A stretch of DNA of 64,000 nucleotides from Rhodanobacter denitrificans (GTDB lineage: Bacteria; Pseudomonadota; Gammaproteobacteria; Xanthomonadales; Rhodanobacteraceae). The first letter of the stretch is position 1. Each line of letters starts with the position of its first letter. Location of the stretch: positions 27,674 to 91,673 of the forward strand of contig JAFIHF010000023.1 in the NCBI GenBank assembly GCA_017848855.1. Reading direction: 5' to 3'. Under the pieces are notes generated by a model that worked only from the letters and a program-made list of their open reading frames with translations, was not told the origin of the DNA and did no database searches. Below, piece after piece: positions 53,080 to 61,462 of the stretch. The position numbers and the translations under genes are program-made.

Positions 53080-53178
53080 CAGGCTCTCCGGTACTTGATG
53101 CGTCAGGAAGGGCTCGCGCCCAGCAATAGATTTGGAACCCCTGATAATCGCGCTAGTCTAGCGTCAGCCCCCGCACCG

Positions 53179-53184
53179 TACAAT
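53179..53184 (+). promoter_or_regulatory. Possible -10 of the DegS-like protease gene
   Basis: TACAAT lies about 104 bp before the start codon in an AT-richer patch (CCGTACAATAAAACC). The -35 region 17-18 bp upstream is poor. Other AT-rich patches nearby (GATAATC, CAATAGATTT) may serve the divergent petA. Confidence 0.35.
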
Positions 53185-53287
53185 AAAACCACCGCGGCGT
53201 ATCGACGCTGGGGAAAGCTCGCCCGACCCAGGCTGCACGGCCAGCCTACCCTACCGTCCGCCCGCCCGTCACGGATTGCAGCACGAC

Positions 53288-54454
53288 ATGAAACATGCCG
53301 CCGGCACGCTCGCCTTCCTTGCCCGCAGTGCCGTCGTCGGCCTGGCCGCCGCGTTCGTGATTGGCCTGTTCTGGCCCGGCAGCGGCGAACGCCTGCGCGC
53401 CCGGCTGGGGCTGCCCGCCGTGCCTGCGTCCGGCACGCCGGCGGCCGCCCCCGCCTCCTACGCCGACGCGGTCGCCGCCGCAGCACCCTCGGTGGTGAAC
53501 ATCTACGCCAACAAGATCGTCAACGAGCGGGCGATCAAGATGTACGACAACCCGATCCTGCAGCAGCTGCTCGGCGGCACCCTCACCACCTACGCGCGCC
53601 GCGAGCAGACCCTGGGCTCGGGCGTGATCGTCAGCGCGCAGGGCTACGTGCTGACCAACTACCACGTGATCGCGCACGCCACCGACATCCAGGTGCTGCT
53701 GTACGACGGCCGCGTGGCCAAGGCCGCCGTGGTCGGCTCGGACGAGGAGACCGACCTCGCGGTGCTGAAGATCGACGCCGGCAACCTGCCGGTGGTCCGG
53801 CTCGCCGAGCAGAAGCCGCGCCCCGGCGACGTGGTGCTGGCGATCGGCAACCCGCTGGGCCTCAACCAGACCGTCACCATGGGCATCGTCAGCGCGGTGG
53901 GCCGCCAGCTGAACGGCTCCAGCGCCGAGGACTTCATCCAGACCGACGCGGCGATCAACCTCGGCAACTCCGGCGGCGCGCTGGTCGACGCCGAGGGCCG
54001 GCTGGTGGGCATCAACACGGCGCTGATCGGCAAGGCCGCGAATGCCGAGGGCATCGGTTTCGCGATCCCGGCCGGCACCGCCAAGCGGGTGCTCGACCAG
54101 ATCGTCGCCACCGGCCACGTGGTGCGCGGCTGGCTGGGCGCGGACTACACCTTCGTGCCGGTGGCCGCCGACAGCGGCCTGCCCGCGGCGGCGCGCGGCG
54201 CGATGGTCACCGACATCTATCCCGGCAGCCCCGCCGCGCTGGCCGGCCTCCAGCCGCACGACATCCTGCTGCGCATCGGCAAGGACAACATCCGCGACCC
54301 GGCCGACCTGCGCCGGCGCGAGTCGGCGATCAAGCCCGGCACCACGGTGGAACTCTCCGGCCTGCGCAACGGCAGCCCGTTCCACACCGAGGCCACGCTG
54401 ACCGAACGCCCGCCGATGAACGTGGAAGCCGCCGCGTCCGAGGGCAACCCGTAG
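53288..54454 (+). CDS. DegS/HhoB-like trypsin-type serine protease with one PDZ domain
   Basis: This 388-aa protein has an N-terminal membrane anchor (LAFLARSAVVGLAAAFVIGLFW, residues about 8-29), a trypsin-like domain with H in VLTNYHVIAH, D in SDEETDLAVLKID and S in NLGNSGGALVD, then one PDZ domain (RGAMVTDIYPGSPAALAGLQ). The single PDZ and anchor match DegS, the inner-membrane sensor that starts RseA cleavage in the sigma-E pathway. ATG 53288 follows a weak ribosome site. The TAG stop lies in a repeat arm. Confidence 0.92.
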   Translation: MKHAAGTLAFLARSAVVGLAAAFVIGLFWPGSGERLRARLGLPAVPASGTPAAAPASYADAVAAAAPSVVNIYANKIVNERAIKMYDNPILQQLLGGTLTTYARREQTLGSGVIVSAQGYVLTNYHVIAHATDIQVLLYDGRVAKAAVVGSDEETDLAVLKIDAGNLPVVRLAEQKPRPGDVVLAIGNPLGLNQTVTMGIVSAVGRQLNGSSAEDFIQTDAAINLGNSGGALVDAEGRLVGINTALIGKAANAEGIGFAIPAGTAKRVLDQIVATGHVVRGWLGADYTFVPVAADSGLPAAARGAMVTDIYPGSPAALAGLQPHDILLRIGKDNIRDPADLRRRESAIKPGTTVELSGLRNGSPFHTEATLTERPPMNVEAAASEGNP

Positions 54455-54622
54455 GAGCGCACCCTGTGCGCGAACCGGGCAGGAGTGAGTGAAGAGGAGT
54501 GAGAAGTGAGAGAGGAGCAGCGCACCGCCGCTCATGCCTTCTCTATCTGCTCACTCCTCTTCACTCACTTCTCGCTCTAGCGCACAGAGTCTGCCCCGGA
54601 CTTGATCCGGGTGCGCTCCTAC
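54451..54622. repeat. REP-like element, family A copy 3, supplying both flanking stop codons
   Basis: Outer arms GTAGGAGCGCACC at the left and its complement at the right, purine-rich inner arms, and a CCCCGGACTTGATCCGGG insert near the right end. The left arm provides TAG for the DegS-like gene; the right arm read on the minus strand provides TAG for the lytic transglycosylase gene. Confidence 0.9.
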
Positions 54623-55743
54623 CCCGGCCGGGCCACCGCCAGCGGCGGGTGCAGCGCCGCCTCGTAGCGCTTGCGCAAGGTATCCACACGCTGCACGTAG
54701 ACCTGGGTCTCCGCGTACGGCGGCACGCCGCTGTAGCGCTGCACCGCGCCGGGCCCGGCGTTGTAGGCCGCGGCGGCCAGGTGTTCGTTGCCGCCGAAGT
54801 CGCGCAACAGCAAGGCGAGGTAGCGCGCGCCGCCGCGGATGTTCTGGCCGCTGTCGAACGCATCCAGCACGCCCATGTCGCTGGCCGTGCCCGGCATCAG
54901 CTGCATCAGGCCCTGCGCGCCCTTGATCGACAGCGCGCGCGGGTTGAACGCGCTCTCGGCGTGGATGATCGCGCGCAGGAACGCCTCGTCCACGCCGTAC
55001 TCCATGCTGGCCGCGCGGATCGCGTCGGCGTAGGCGTCGAGGTTGAGCGGCACGCTGCCCCAGTGGATCGGCGAATGCAGGTTGCAGGCGAAGCAGGTGG
55101 CGATGTAGGTGAACAACACCTTCGCCTCCTGCGCGGCGCGGCCGGCGGGGCGGATATTGGTGTACTCCACGCCGCCGTCGGCGCGCACGATGCGATACAC
55201 CGCTCCGCGCAGCACGCGGTCGCCCGGCGCGGTGGCGGCCAGCGGGTCGGGCAGCGCAGCGGCGCCGCCGCTGGCCTGCCGGTAGGTCCAGCGCCCGCGC
55301 ATGGCCGCCGGCACCGCCGCGGCGGCCCCTGCCGCAGGATCCGCCGCGGCGGGCGGCAGTGGAGCGCTTGCCGGCAGCTTCGCGGTGCTCAGCACGCTGC
55401 CGCGCACGGCCGCCAGCGAGGCCGCTGCGGCATCGGCCTGCGGCTTGCTGCCCACCACTGCGCCCTGCACATGCTGCAGCGAGGCCGCGGGCGCGCGCCG
55501 CGCCGGCGCGCCATAGCTGCCCAGCTTGCGGCAGTCGCGATAGCCGGCGGCGCTGCCGGTGAACACCGCCTCGCCGCTGGCGCCAGTGCAGCGGTACAGG
55601 TTGCCCGCGTGCGCCGCGGGCAACCACAGCAACCCGGCCAGCAGGACGCAGCCCAGCGCGATCCGCGGCGGGATCGTGCCGAAGAACGGGGAGCCTGCGA
55701 CGGGCCGGCCGACCCTCCCCCTGTGGCGCGCGGCGTCGAACAT
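54619..55743 (-). CDS. Lytic transglycosylase (SLT/GH23) with DUF4124 domain
   Basis: This is a 374-aa secreted protein. After the signal segment (IALGCVLLAGLLWLPAAHA), the N-terminal DUF4124-type region reads NLYRCTGASGEAVFTGSAAG. An Ala/Pro-rich linker follows, and the C-terminal domain has the catalytic Glu in IIHAESAFNPRALSIKGAQG and then LMQLMPGTASDMGV and YNAGPGAVQRY. It cleaves peptidoglycan between MurNAc and GlcNAc, giving 1,6-anhydro ends. The long leader before the signal is unusual, and a start further in is possible. Confidence 0.9.
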   Translation of the reverse strand: MFDAARHRGRVGRPVAGSPFFGTIPPRIALGCVLLAGLLWLPAAHAGNLYRCTGASGEAVFTGSAAGYRDCRKLGSYGAPARRAPAASLQHVQGAVVGSKPQADAAAASLAAVRGSVLSTAKLPASAPLPPAAADPAAGAAAAVPAAMRGRWTYRQASGGAAALPDPLAATAPGDRVLRGAVYRIVRADGGVEYTNIRPAGRAAQEAKVLFTYIATCFACNLHSPIHWGSVPLNLDAYADAIRAASMEYGVDEAFLRAIIHAESAFNPRALSIKGAQGLMQLMPGTASDMGVLDAFDSGQNIRGGARYLALLLRDFGGNEHLAAAAYNAGPGAVQRYSGVPPYAETQVYVQRVDTLRKRYEAALHPPLAVARPG

Positions 55744-55937
55744 GGCGGCAGTGTGCCGCCGCGCCGCGTCCGCGCCAAGAGCAAACGCACCGTTTCGTGC
55801 GCCATGCCCACGCGAAAAGCACCCCAAGTATCTGATCCGGCAGGCCGGATTGCTGGCAGCCGGCAGGCGGTCGGCGTAAACTGCGCGGTTCGGCGCCACC
55901 CGCGCCGCGCCTCGCGCAACCACGGTAACCAGCACCC

Positions 55938-57281
55938 ATGAGCGGCAAGCTTTTCATCAAGACCCACGGCTGCCAGATGAACGAGTACGACTCGGCCAAG
56001 ATGGCCGACGTGCTGAAGGCCTCGCACGGCCTGGAGCTGACCCAGGACGAGGCCGAGGCGGACGTGATCCTGATCAACACCTGCTCGATCCGCGAGAAGG
56101 CGCAGGAGAAGGTGTTCAGCCAGCTCGGCCGCTGGAAGGAGTTCAAGCAGGGCGGCAAGCCGGTGCTGATCGGTGTGGGCGGCTGCGTGGCCTCGCAGGA
56201 GGGCGAGGCGATCATCAAGCGCGCGCCGTTCGTGGACCTGGTGTTCGGTCCGCAGACCCTGCACCGCCTGCCCGAGCTGATCGAGGCGAACCGCGCCACC
56301 CACCAGCCGCAGGTGGACATCTCTTTCCCGGAGATCGAGAAGTTCGACAAGTTGCCCGAGCCGCGCGCCGAAGGCCCCACCGCCTTCGTCTCGATCATGG
56401 AAGGCTGCTCGAAATACTGTTCGTACTGCGTGGTGCCCTACACCCGCGGCACCGAGATCAGCCGTCCGTTCGACGACGTGCTGGTGGAAGTGGCCCAGCT
56501 CGCCGCGCAAGGCGTGCGCGAGGTGAACCTGCTCGGCCAGAACGTCAACGCCTACCGCGGCCCGATGCACGACGGCGGCATCGCGGATCTGGCCGTGCTG
56601 ATCCACGCGATCGCGCAGATCGAGGGCATCGGCCGCATCCGCTTCACCACCTCGCACCCGCTGGAGTTCTCCGACTCGCTGATCGAGGCCTATGCCAGCG
56701 TGCCCAAGCTCGCGAACTTCCTGCACCTGCCGGTGCAGGCCGGTTCCGACCGCATCCTCGCGGCGATGAAGCGCGGCTACACCGCGCTGGAGTTCAAGCA
56801 GAAGATCCGCAAGCTGCGCGCCGTGCGCCCGGACATCTGCATCAGCTCGGATTTCATCGTGGGCTTCCCCGGCGAAACCGACGCCGACTTCGACAAGACC
56901 ATGCAGCTGATCGAAGACGTGGGCTTCGACCAGAGCTTCAGCTTCATCTTCTCGCCGCGCCCCGGCACCCCGGCCGCGAACCTCGCCGACGACACGCCGA
57001 TGGCGGTGAAGCACCAGCGCCTGGAGCGCCTGCAGGCCGCGATCAACGCCAACGCCAAGGCGATCAACGAGGCGATGGTCGGCACCGTGCAGCGCGTGCT
57101 GGTGGAAAAGCCCAGCACCAAGAACCCGCACGAACTCGCCGGCCGCACCGAGAACATGCGCTACGTGAACTTCCCCGGCGACACGCGCATGATCGGCCGC
57201 TTCGTCGACGTGCTGATCACCGACGCCATGACCAACTCGCTGCGCGGGCGCGTGCACGCGCTGGCCGAGGCAGCGGCCTGA
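55938..57281 (+). CDS. miaB: tRNA-2-methylthio-N6-dimethylallyladenosine synthase
   Basis: This 447-aa radical-SAM methylthiotransferase modifies A37 of tRNAs that read U-starting codons. The N-terminal cluster cysteines are in [25 protein letters not shown] and GVGGCVASQ. The radical-SAM motif is [23 protein letters not shown] domain closes the protein. It is first in the miaB-phoH-ybeY-corC series. Confidence 0.98.
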   Translation: MSGKLFIKTHGCQMNEYDSAKMADVLKASHGLELTQDEAEADVILINTCSIREKAQEKVFSQLGRWKEFKQGGKPVLIGVGGCVASQEGEAIIKRAPFVDLVFGPQTLHRLPELIEANRATHQPQVDISFPEIEKFDKLPEPRAEGPTAFVSIMEGCSKYCSYCVVPYTRGTEISRPFDDVLVEVAQLAAQGVREVNLLGQNVNAYRGPMHDGGIADLAVLIHAIAQIEGIGRIRFTTSHPLEFSDSLIEAYASVPKLANFLHLPVQAGSDRILAAMKRGYTALEFKQKIRKLRAVRPDICISSDFIVGFPGETDADFDKTMQLIEDVGFDQSFSFIFSPRPGTPAANLADDTPMAVKHQRLERLQAAINANAKAINEAMVGTVQRVLVEKPSTKNPHELAGRTENMRYVNFPGDTRMIGRFVDVLITDAMTNSLRGRVHALAEAAA

Positions 57282-57292
57282 GCAGAAATAGA

Positions 57293-57412
57293 GCCCCTCT
57301 CCCTTCGGGAGAGGGGTTGGGGAGAGGGTTCGGCGCTTGCGCAAACATTCGATGAAGCGCTCCGCCCGCACCCTCATCCGCCTACCGGCACCTTCTCCCG
57401 GAGGGAGAAGGA
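57293..57412. repeat. Inverted GAGAGGG-type hairpin element, second copy
   Basis: CCCTCTCCCTTCGGGAGAGGG at the left and CTTCTCCCGGAGGGAGAAG at the right, with an inner GGTTCGGCGC. It resembles the element at 28783 and fills the gap between miaB and phoH. Confidence 0.8.
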
Positions 57413-57440
57413 TTCACCCTTCCAGCTCTTCGCCCCATCC

Positions 57441-58484
57441 ATGACCAACGGCCCCACCGAACGCGATTTCGCCCTCGACCCGGAAGACAACGCCCGGCTC
57501 GCCAACCTGTGCGGCCCGTTCGACGAGCACCTGCGCCAGATCGAGCTGCGCCTGGGCGTGGAGATCGACCACCGCGGCAGCCTGTTCCGCGTGATCGGCG
57601 AGGAGGCCGGCACGCGTGCCGCCGAGAAGGTGCTGCGCGCGCTCTACGCCGTCACCGAAAAGGAGACGCTGAACGGCGCGAAGATCAACCTGCACCTCGC
57701 CGAATCGGGCGTGGATGCGCTCACCGACGATGCGGGCGAAGGCGCGCAGGAAGTCGTCATCAAGGTGAAGCGCGGCGTGATCAAGGGCCGCGGCCCCAAC
57801 CAGGCGCGCTACCTGCACGCGATCTCGCGCCACGACATCAACTTCGGCGTGGGCCCGGCCGGCACCGGCAAGACCTATCTCGCGGTGGCCAGCGCGGTGG
57901 AAGCGCTGGAGGCCAACCGCGTGCAGCGCGTGCTGCTGGTGCGCCCCGCGGTGGAAGCCGGCGAGAAGCTCGGCTTCCTGCCCGGCGACCTCACGCAGAA
58001 GGTCGACCCCTACCTGCGCCCACTGTACGACGCGCTGTACGAAATGCTCGGCTTCGAGAAGGTGGCCAAGCTGATCGAGCGCAACGTGATCGAGATTGCG
58101 CCGCTGGCGTACATGCGTGGCCGCACGCTCAACGACTCCTACGTGATCCTCGACGAGGCGCAGAACACCACCGTCGAGCAGATGAAGATGTTCCTCACCC
58201 GCATCGGCTTCGGCTCGGTCGCCGTCATCACCGGCGACGTCAGCCAGGTCGACCTGCCGCGCAACGTACGCTCCGGCCTGCGCCACGCGGTGGAAGTGCT
58301 GCGCGGCATCGACGGCATCAGCTTCACCTTCTTCACCTCGCGCGACGTGGTGCGCCACCCGCTGGTGGCGAAGATCGTGCGGGCGTATGAGGCGTTTGAG
58401 GAAGAAGCCGGGACTCGGGACTCGGGACTCGGCTCGCGCAGGCAGGATGCCGGAGCGAACATCGGCGCAGCCGATGGCCCGTAG
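57441..58484 (+). CDS. ybeZ: PhoH-like ATPase (YbeZ)
   Basis: This 347-aa protein has an N-terminal KH-like part, Walker A GVGPAGTGKTYLAVA and Walker B LNDSYVILDEAQNTTVEQMK, then ITGDVSQVDLP. It acts with YbeY in RNA metabolism and 16S maturation. The last ~28 residues ([20 protein letters not shown] and onward) are encoded by tandem GGGACTC heptamers and the DNA after them, so the true family C-terminus (YEAFEEEA) has been extended by a repeat. It stops with TAG. Confidence 0.95.
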   Translation: MTNGPTERDFALDPEDNARLANLCGPFDEHLRQIELRLGVEIDHRGSLFRVIGEEAGTRAAEKVLRALYAVTEKETLNGAKINLHLAESGVDALTDDAGEGAQEVVIKVKRGVIKGRGPNQARYLHAISRHDINFGVGPAGTGKTYLAVASAVEALEANRVQRVLLVRPAVEAGEKLGFLPGDLTQKVDPYLRPLYDALYEMLGFEKVAKLIERNVIEIAPLAYMRGRTLNDSYVILDEAQNTTVEQMKMFLTRIGFGSVAVITGDVSQVDLPRNVRSGLRHAVEVLRGIDGISFTFFTSRDVVRHPLVAKIVRAYEAFEEEAGTRDSGLGSRRQDAGANIGAADGP

Positions 58485-58616
58485 GGCGAGCCGCTGATGC
58501 GGCAAGTCACTCGGGAAAAGCCACAGCTTGCACCCTGAACATCCATGCCCGCTGGAAATCACGCCATGCCGCGCGCCGCTCTGCCGAGTCCCGAGTCCCG
58601 AGTCCCGAGTCCCGCC
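58411..58616. repeat. Inverted pair of heptamer tandem repeats between ybeZ and ybeY
   Basis: GGGACTC-type heptamers in about three copies (58411-58436) and their complement CGAGTCC in four copies (58584-58614) flank about 147 bp. The left array codes for the ybeZ tail and the right array for the proposed ybeY head. A related GAATCCC array lies at 39919. Confidence 0.85.
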
Positions 58617-59063
58617 GTGGTACATGTGGGCTACGCCGTGCCGCGCGCCGGCATCCCCTCGGCCGCAAGCTTCCGCCTGTGGGTGGAAGCCGCGCTGCGC
58701 GGGGCGAAGCGGCGGCGCGCCACCGAGCTGTCCATCCGCGTCGTCGACGCCGCGGAAGGCCGCACGCTCAACCGCGACTACCGCGGCAAGGACTACGCCA
58801 CCAACGTGCTCTCCTTCGAAGCCGAGCTGCCGCCAGGCCTGAAGCTGCCGCTGATCGGCGACATGGTGATCTGCGCCCCCGTGGTGGCGCGCGAAGCCGC
58901 CGAACAGGGCAAGCGCGCGCGCGACCACTGGGCCCACCTCACCGTGCACGGCACCCTGCACCTGCTCGGCTACGACCACATCGTGGAAGCCGAGGCCGAG
59001 GCGATGGAGGCGCTGGAGACGCGCATTCTCGCGGGGCTGGGCGTGGCCGATCCCTACGCCTGA
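58545..59063 (+). CDS. ybeY: Endoribonuclease YbeY (16S rRNA maturation)
   Basis: This is a UPF0054 metalloprotein. The zinc motif [15 protein letters not shown] (H3xH5xH) is intact and [13 protein letters not shown] is conserved. As given (ATG 58545) it is 172 aa, but the first ~24 residues (with [11 protein letters not shown]) come from heptamer repeat DNA. GTG 58617, right after the repeat, would give [15 protein letters not shown], close to the usual family start. None of the starts has a good ribosome site. It lies between ybeZ and corC. Confidence 0.95.
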   Translation: MPAGNHAMPRAALPSPESRVPSPAVVHVGYAVPRAGIPSAASFRLWVEAALRGAKRRRATELSIRVVDAAEGRTLNRDYRGKDYATNVLSFEAELPPGLKLPLIGDMVICAPVVAREAAEQGKRARDHWAHLTVHGTLHLLGYDHIVEAEAEAMEALETRILAGLGVADPYA

Positions 59064-59070
59064 CGCCGCC

Positions 59071-59171
59071 GTAGGAGCGCACCCTGTGCGCGAATTGCTT
59101 TTGCTCCGGCCAGCGCCAGAGCATTCGCGCACAGAGCCTGCCCCGGACTTGATCCGGGGGTGCGCTCCTAC
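59071..59171. repeat. REP-like element, family A copy 4
   Basis: GTAGGAGCGCACCCTGTGCG left arm and a right arm interrupted by CCCCGGACTTGATCCGGGG. The purine-rich inner arms of copies 1-3 are absent, replaced by GCTTTTGCTCCGGCCAGCGC and similar. Confidence 0.88.
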
Positions 59172-59242
59172 CCCCTGAATCGTCACGGGTTTTCCGCTAA
59201 ACTCGCATTCCCGCCCGGCTCCGGGCAGTTGCACACCGAGTA

Positions 59243-60091
59243 ATGAACGACGACCCCGGCAGTACCAGCGGCCCGGCCCATCGCAAATGGTGGGATCGAC
59301 TGGGCCACCTGTTTTCCGGCGAGCCGCGCAACCGCGCGGAACTGATCGACGAGCTGCGCACCGCCCAGGTCAACGGCCTGCTCGGCGCCGACACCCTGCC
59401 CATGCTGGAAGGCGCGCTCAAGGTCACCGAGCTGTCCGTCGACGACGTGATGGTGCCGCGCGTGCAAATCGTGATGATCGCCGCCGACGCGCCGCTCGCC
59501 GACATCCTTGCCGCCGTGGTCGAATCCGGCCATTCGCGCTTCCCCGTGCACGGCGAGGACAAGGACGAGATCCTCGGCATCCTGCTGGCCAAGGACCTGC
59601 TGAAGTACTTCGGCAACGGCGAGGGTTTCGACATCCGCGCGATCCTGCGCCCCGCGGTGTTGATCCCCGAGTCGATGCGCCTCAACGTGCTGCTGGCCGA
59701 GTTCCGCCGCAGCCGCAACCACATGGCGCTGGTGGTGGACGAATACGGCGGCGTGGCCGGCCTCATCACCATCGAGGACGTGCTGGAGCAGATCGTCGGC
59801 GAGATCGACGACGAGCACGACGACGAGGAAGAACCCGCGCAGATCCACGCCCAGGCCGACGGTTCGTGGCTGGTCAGCGCGCTCACCCCGATCGAGGACT
59901 TCAACGAGGAAGTGGGCGCCGCGTTCTCCGACGAGGAGTTCGACACCATCGGCGGCCTGATCACCGCCGAGTTCGGCCACCTGCCCGAAGCGGGCGAGGA
60001 AGCCGGCGCCGGCGATTTCCTGTTCCACGTCACCGAAGCCGACGACCGCCGCGTGCAGCAGTTCCGCGTCACCCGCCGTCCCGACGCCTGA
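59243..60091 (+). CDS. corC: CBS-domain/CorC_HlyC protein, CorC-type
   Basis: This 282-aa soluble protein has two CBS domains (VDDVMVPRVQIVMIAADAPL and LAEFRRSRNHMALVVDEYGG) and a C-terminal CorC_HlyC transporter-associated domain (DFNEEVGAAFSDEEFDTIGG). It lacks the DUF21 membrane part. CorC is linked to Mg/Co efflux and often sits between ybeY and lnt; no lnt follows here. There is a repeat before and after the gene. Confidence 0.95.
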   Translation: MNDDPGSTSGPAHRKWWDRLGHLFSGEPRNRAELIDELRTAQVNGLLGADTLPMLEGALKVTELSVDDVMVPRVQIVMIAADAPLADILAAVVESGHSRFPVHGEDKDEILGILLAKDLLKYFGNGEGFDIRAILRPAVLIPESMRLNVLLAEFRRSRNHMALVVDEYGGVAGLITIEDVLEQIVGEIDDEHDDEEEPAQIHAQADGSWLVSALTPIEDFNEEVGAAFSDEEFDTIGGLITAEFGHLPEAGEEAGAGDFLFHVTEADDRRVQQFRVTRRPDA

Positions 60092-60106
60092 TACCTCGAC
60101 ACCCCG

Positions 60107-60207
60107 GTAGGAGCGCACCCTGTGCGCGATTGCCTTGCGCTCCGATCAGGGCAAAAGCCATCGCGCACAGAGCCTGCCCCGGACTTGATCCGAGGGTGCG
60201 CTCCTAC
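60107..60207. repeat. REP-like element, family A copy 5
   Basis: Same layout as copy 4: GTAGGAGCGCACC arms and a CCCCGGACTTGATCCG insert in the right arm, with one change in the insert. It lies 15 bp after corC. Confidence 0.88.
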
Positions 60208-60232
60208 CAGGAACACCTGCGGCAAATCCGAC

Positions 60233-61462
60233 ATGCGCCCCATCATCGCCCTGCTGCTCGCCCTCATCCTGCTGGCCATCGCCCCGGCCCACGCCAGCGT
60301 CGCCAACGCCCCCGGCGCGAACCTCGAAGTCGCGCTGGTCACCTATGGCCCCGGCGACATCTACTGGGAGCGATTCGGCCACGACGCCATCGAACTGCGC
60401 GACAGCGTCAGCGGCGAAGCGATCAACTTCAACTACGGCGTGTTCGACTTCAACGAGAAGAACTTCTTCCTCAACTTTGCGCGCGGCCGCATGCGCTACT
60501 TGATGGACGCCGAGTCCACCGGCCCGGAGGAAGCCTGGTACGTGCAGGCGGGCCGCTCGATCACCCGCCAGCGCCTCGCGCTCACGCCGGAACAAGCCGC
60601 CGCGTTGCGCGACTTCCTGTTCTGGAACCTGCGCCCCGAGAACGCCGGCTACCCCTACGACTACTACGTCGACAACTGCACCACCCGCGTGCGCGACGCG
60701 CTGGACAAGGCGCTGGGCGGCATCCTCAAGGCGCGCCTCGCCGCGCAGGCCGGCGGCATGACGTATCGCCAGCAGACCGACCGCCTGATGAGCGCGCAAC
60801 CCTGGCTGATGCTGCTGCTCGACCTCGGCCTCGGCCCCTACGCCGACCAGCCGATGACCGCATGGAGCGAGAGCTTCCTGCCCGACGAGCTGCAGGCCAA
60901 CCTGCGCGGCATCCGCGTGCCCGACGGCCACGGCGGCACGCAGCCGCTGGTGCAGGGCGAGGAATTGCTCTCGCCGAATCGCCTGCCGGTGCCGCCCGCG
61001 CAGGCGCCCGACCTGCGCCTGCCGTTGGGTGCCGCCGGCCTGCTCCTCGCCATCGCCCTCGCGCTGGCCGCACGCCGCTGGCGCACCGGCTTTGCCCTGC
61101 TCGGCACGCTCTACCTCGTCGCCGCCGGCCTCGTCGGCCTGCTGCTGCTGGTGCTGTGGACGCTTACCGCCCACCACTCCGCCTGGGCCAACGCCAACCT
61201 GCTCATCTTCAGCCCGCTCGCCTTCCTGCTGCTGCCCGCGCTGTGGCGCGCGCGCCGCGGCCTCGCGCCCACGCGATTCGCCAACGCGGCACTCATGCTG
61301 CAACTGCTCGCCGCGCTCATCGCCGTGCTGCTGCACCTCCTGCCCGGCACCGTGCAGCAGAACCAGCCGTGGATCCTGTTCGCCCTGCCGGTGTGGCTGG
61401 CGCTGGCGTGGAGCCTGCGTCAAACCTCGTGCACGACCTCCGACGCCACGCCGTCAACGTGA
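60233..61462 (+). CDS. DUF4105 family membrane protein
   Basis: This is a 409-aa protein. A signal peptide (IIALLLALILLAIAPAHA) precedes a periplasmic DUF4105 domain (LVTYGPGDIYWERFGHDAIE, NYGVFDFNEKNFFLNFARG, then YDYYVDNCTTRVRDALD with a conserved Cys and Asn). About four C-terminal helices follow. The Asn-Cys-Thr-Thr and GHD motifs suggest a papain-like or NlpC/P60-related hydrolase, but this is inference. The last 9 bp overlap the convergent acyltransferase pseudogene. Confidence 0.87.
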   Translation: MRPIIALLLALILLAIAPAHASVANAPGANLEVALVTYGPGDIYWERFGHDAIELRDSVSGEAINFNYGVFDFNEKNFFLNFARGRMRYLMDAESTGPEEAWYVQAGRSITRQRLALTPEQAAALRDFLFWNLRPENAGYPYDYYVDNCTTRVRDALDKALGGILKARLAAQAGGMTYRQQTDRLMSAQPWLMLLLDLGLGPYADQPMTAWSESFLPDELQANLRGIRVPDGHGGTQPLVQGEELLSPNRLPVPPAQAPDLRLPLGAAGLLLAIALALAARRWRTGFALLGTLYLVAAGLVGLLLLVLWTLTAHHSAWANANLLIFSPLAFLLLPALWRARRGLAPTRFANAALMLQLLAALIAVLLHLLPGTVQQNQPWILFALPVWLALAWSLRQTSCTTSDATPST

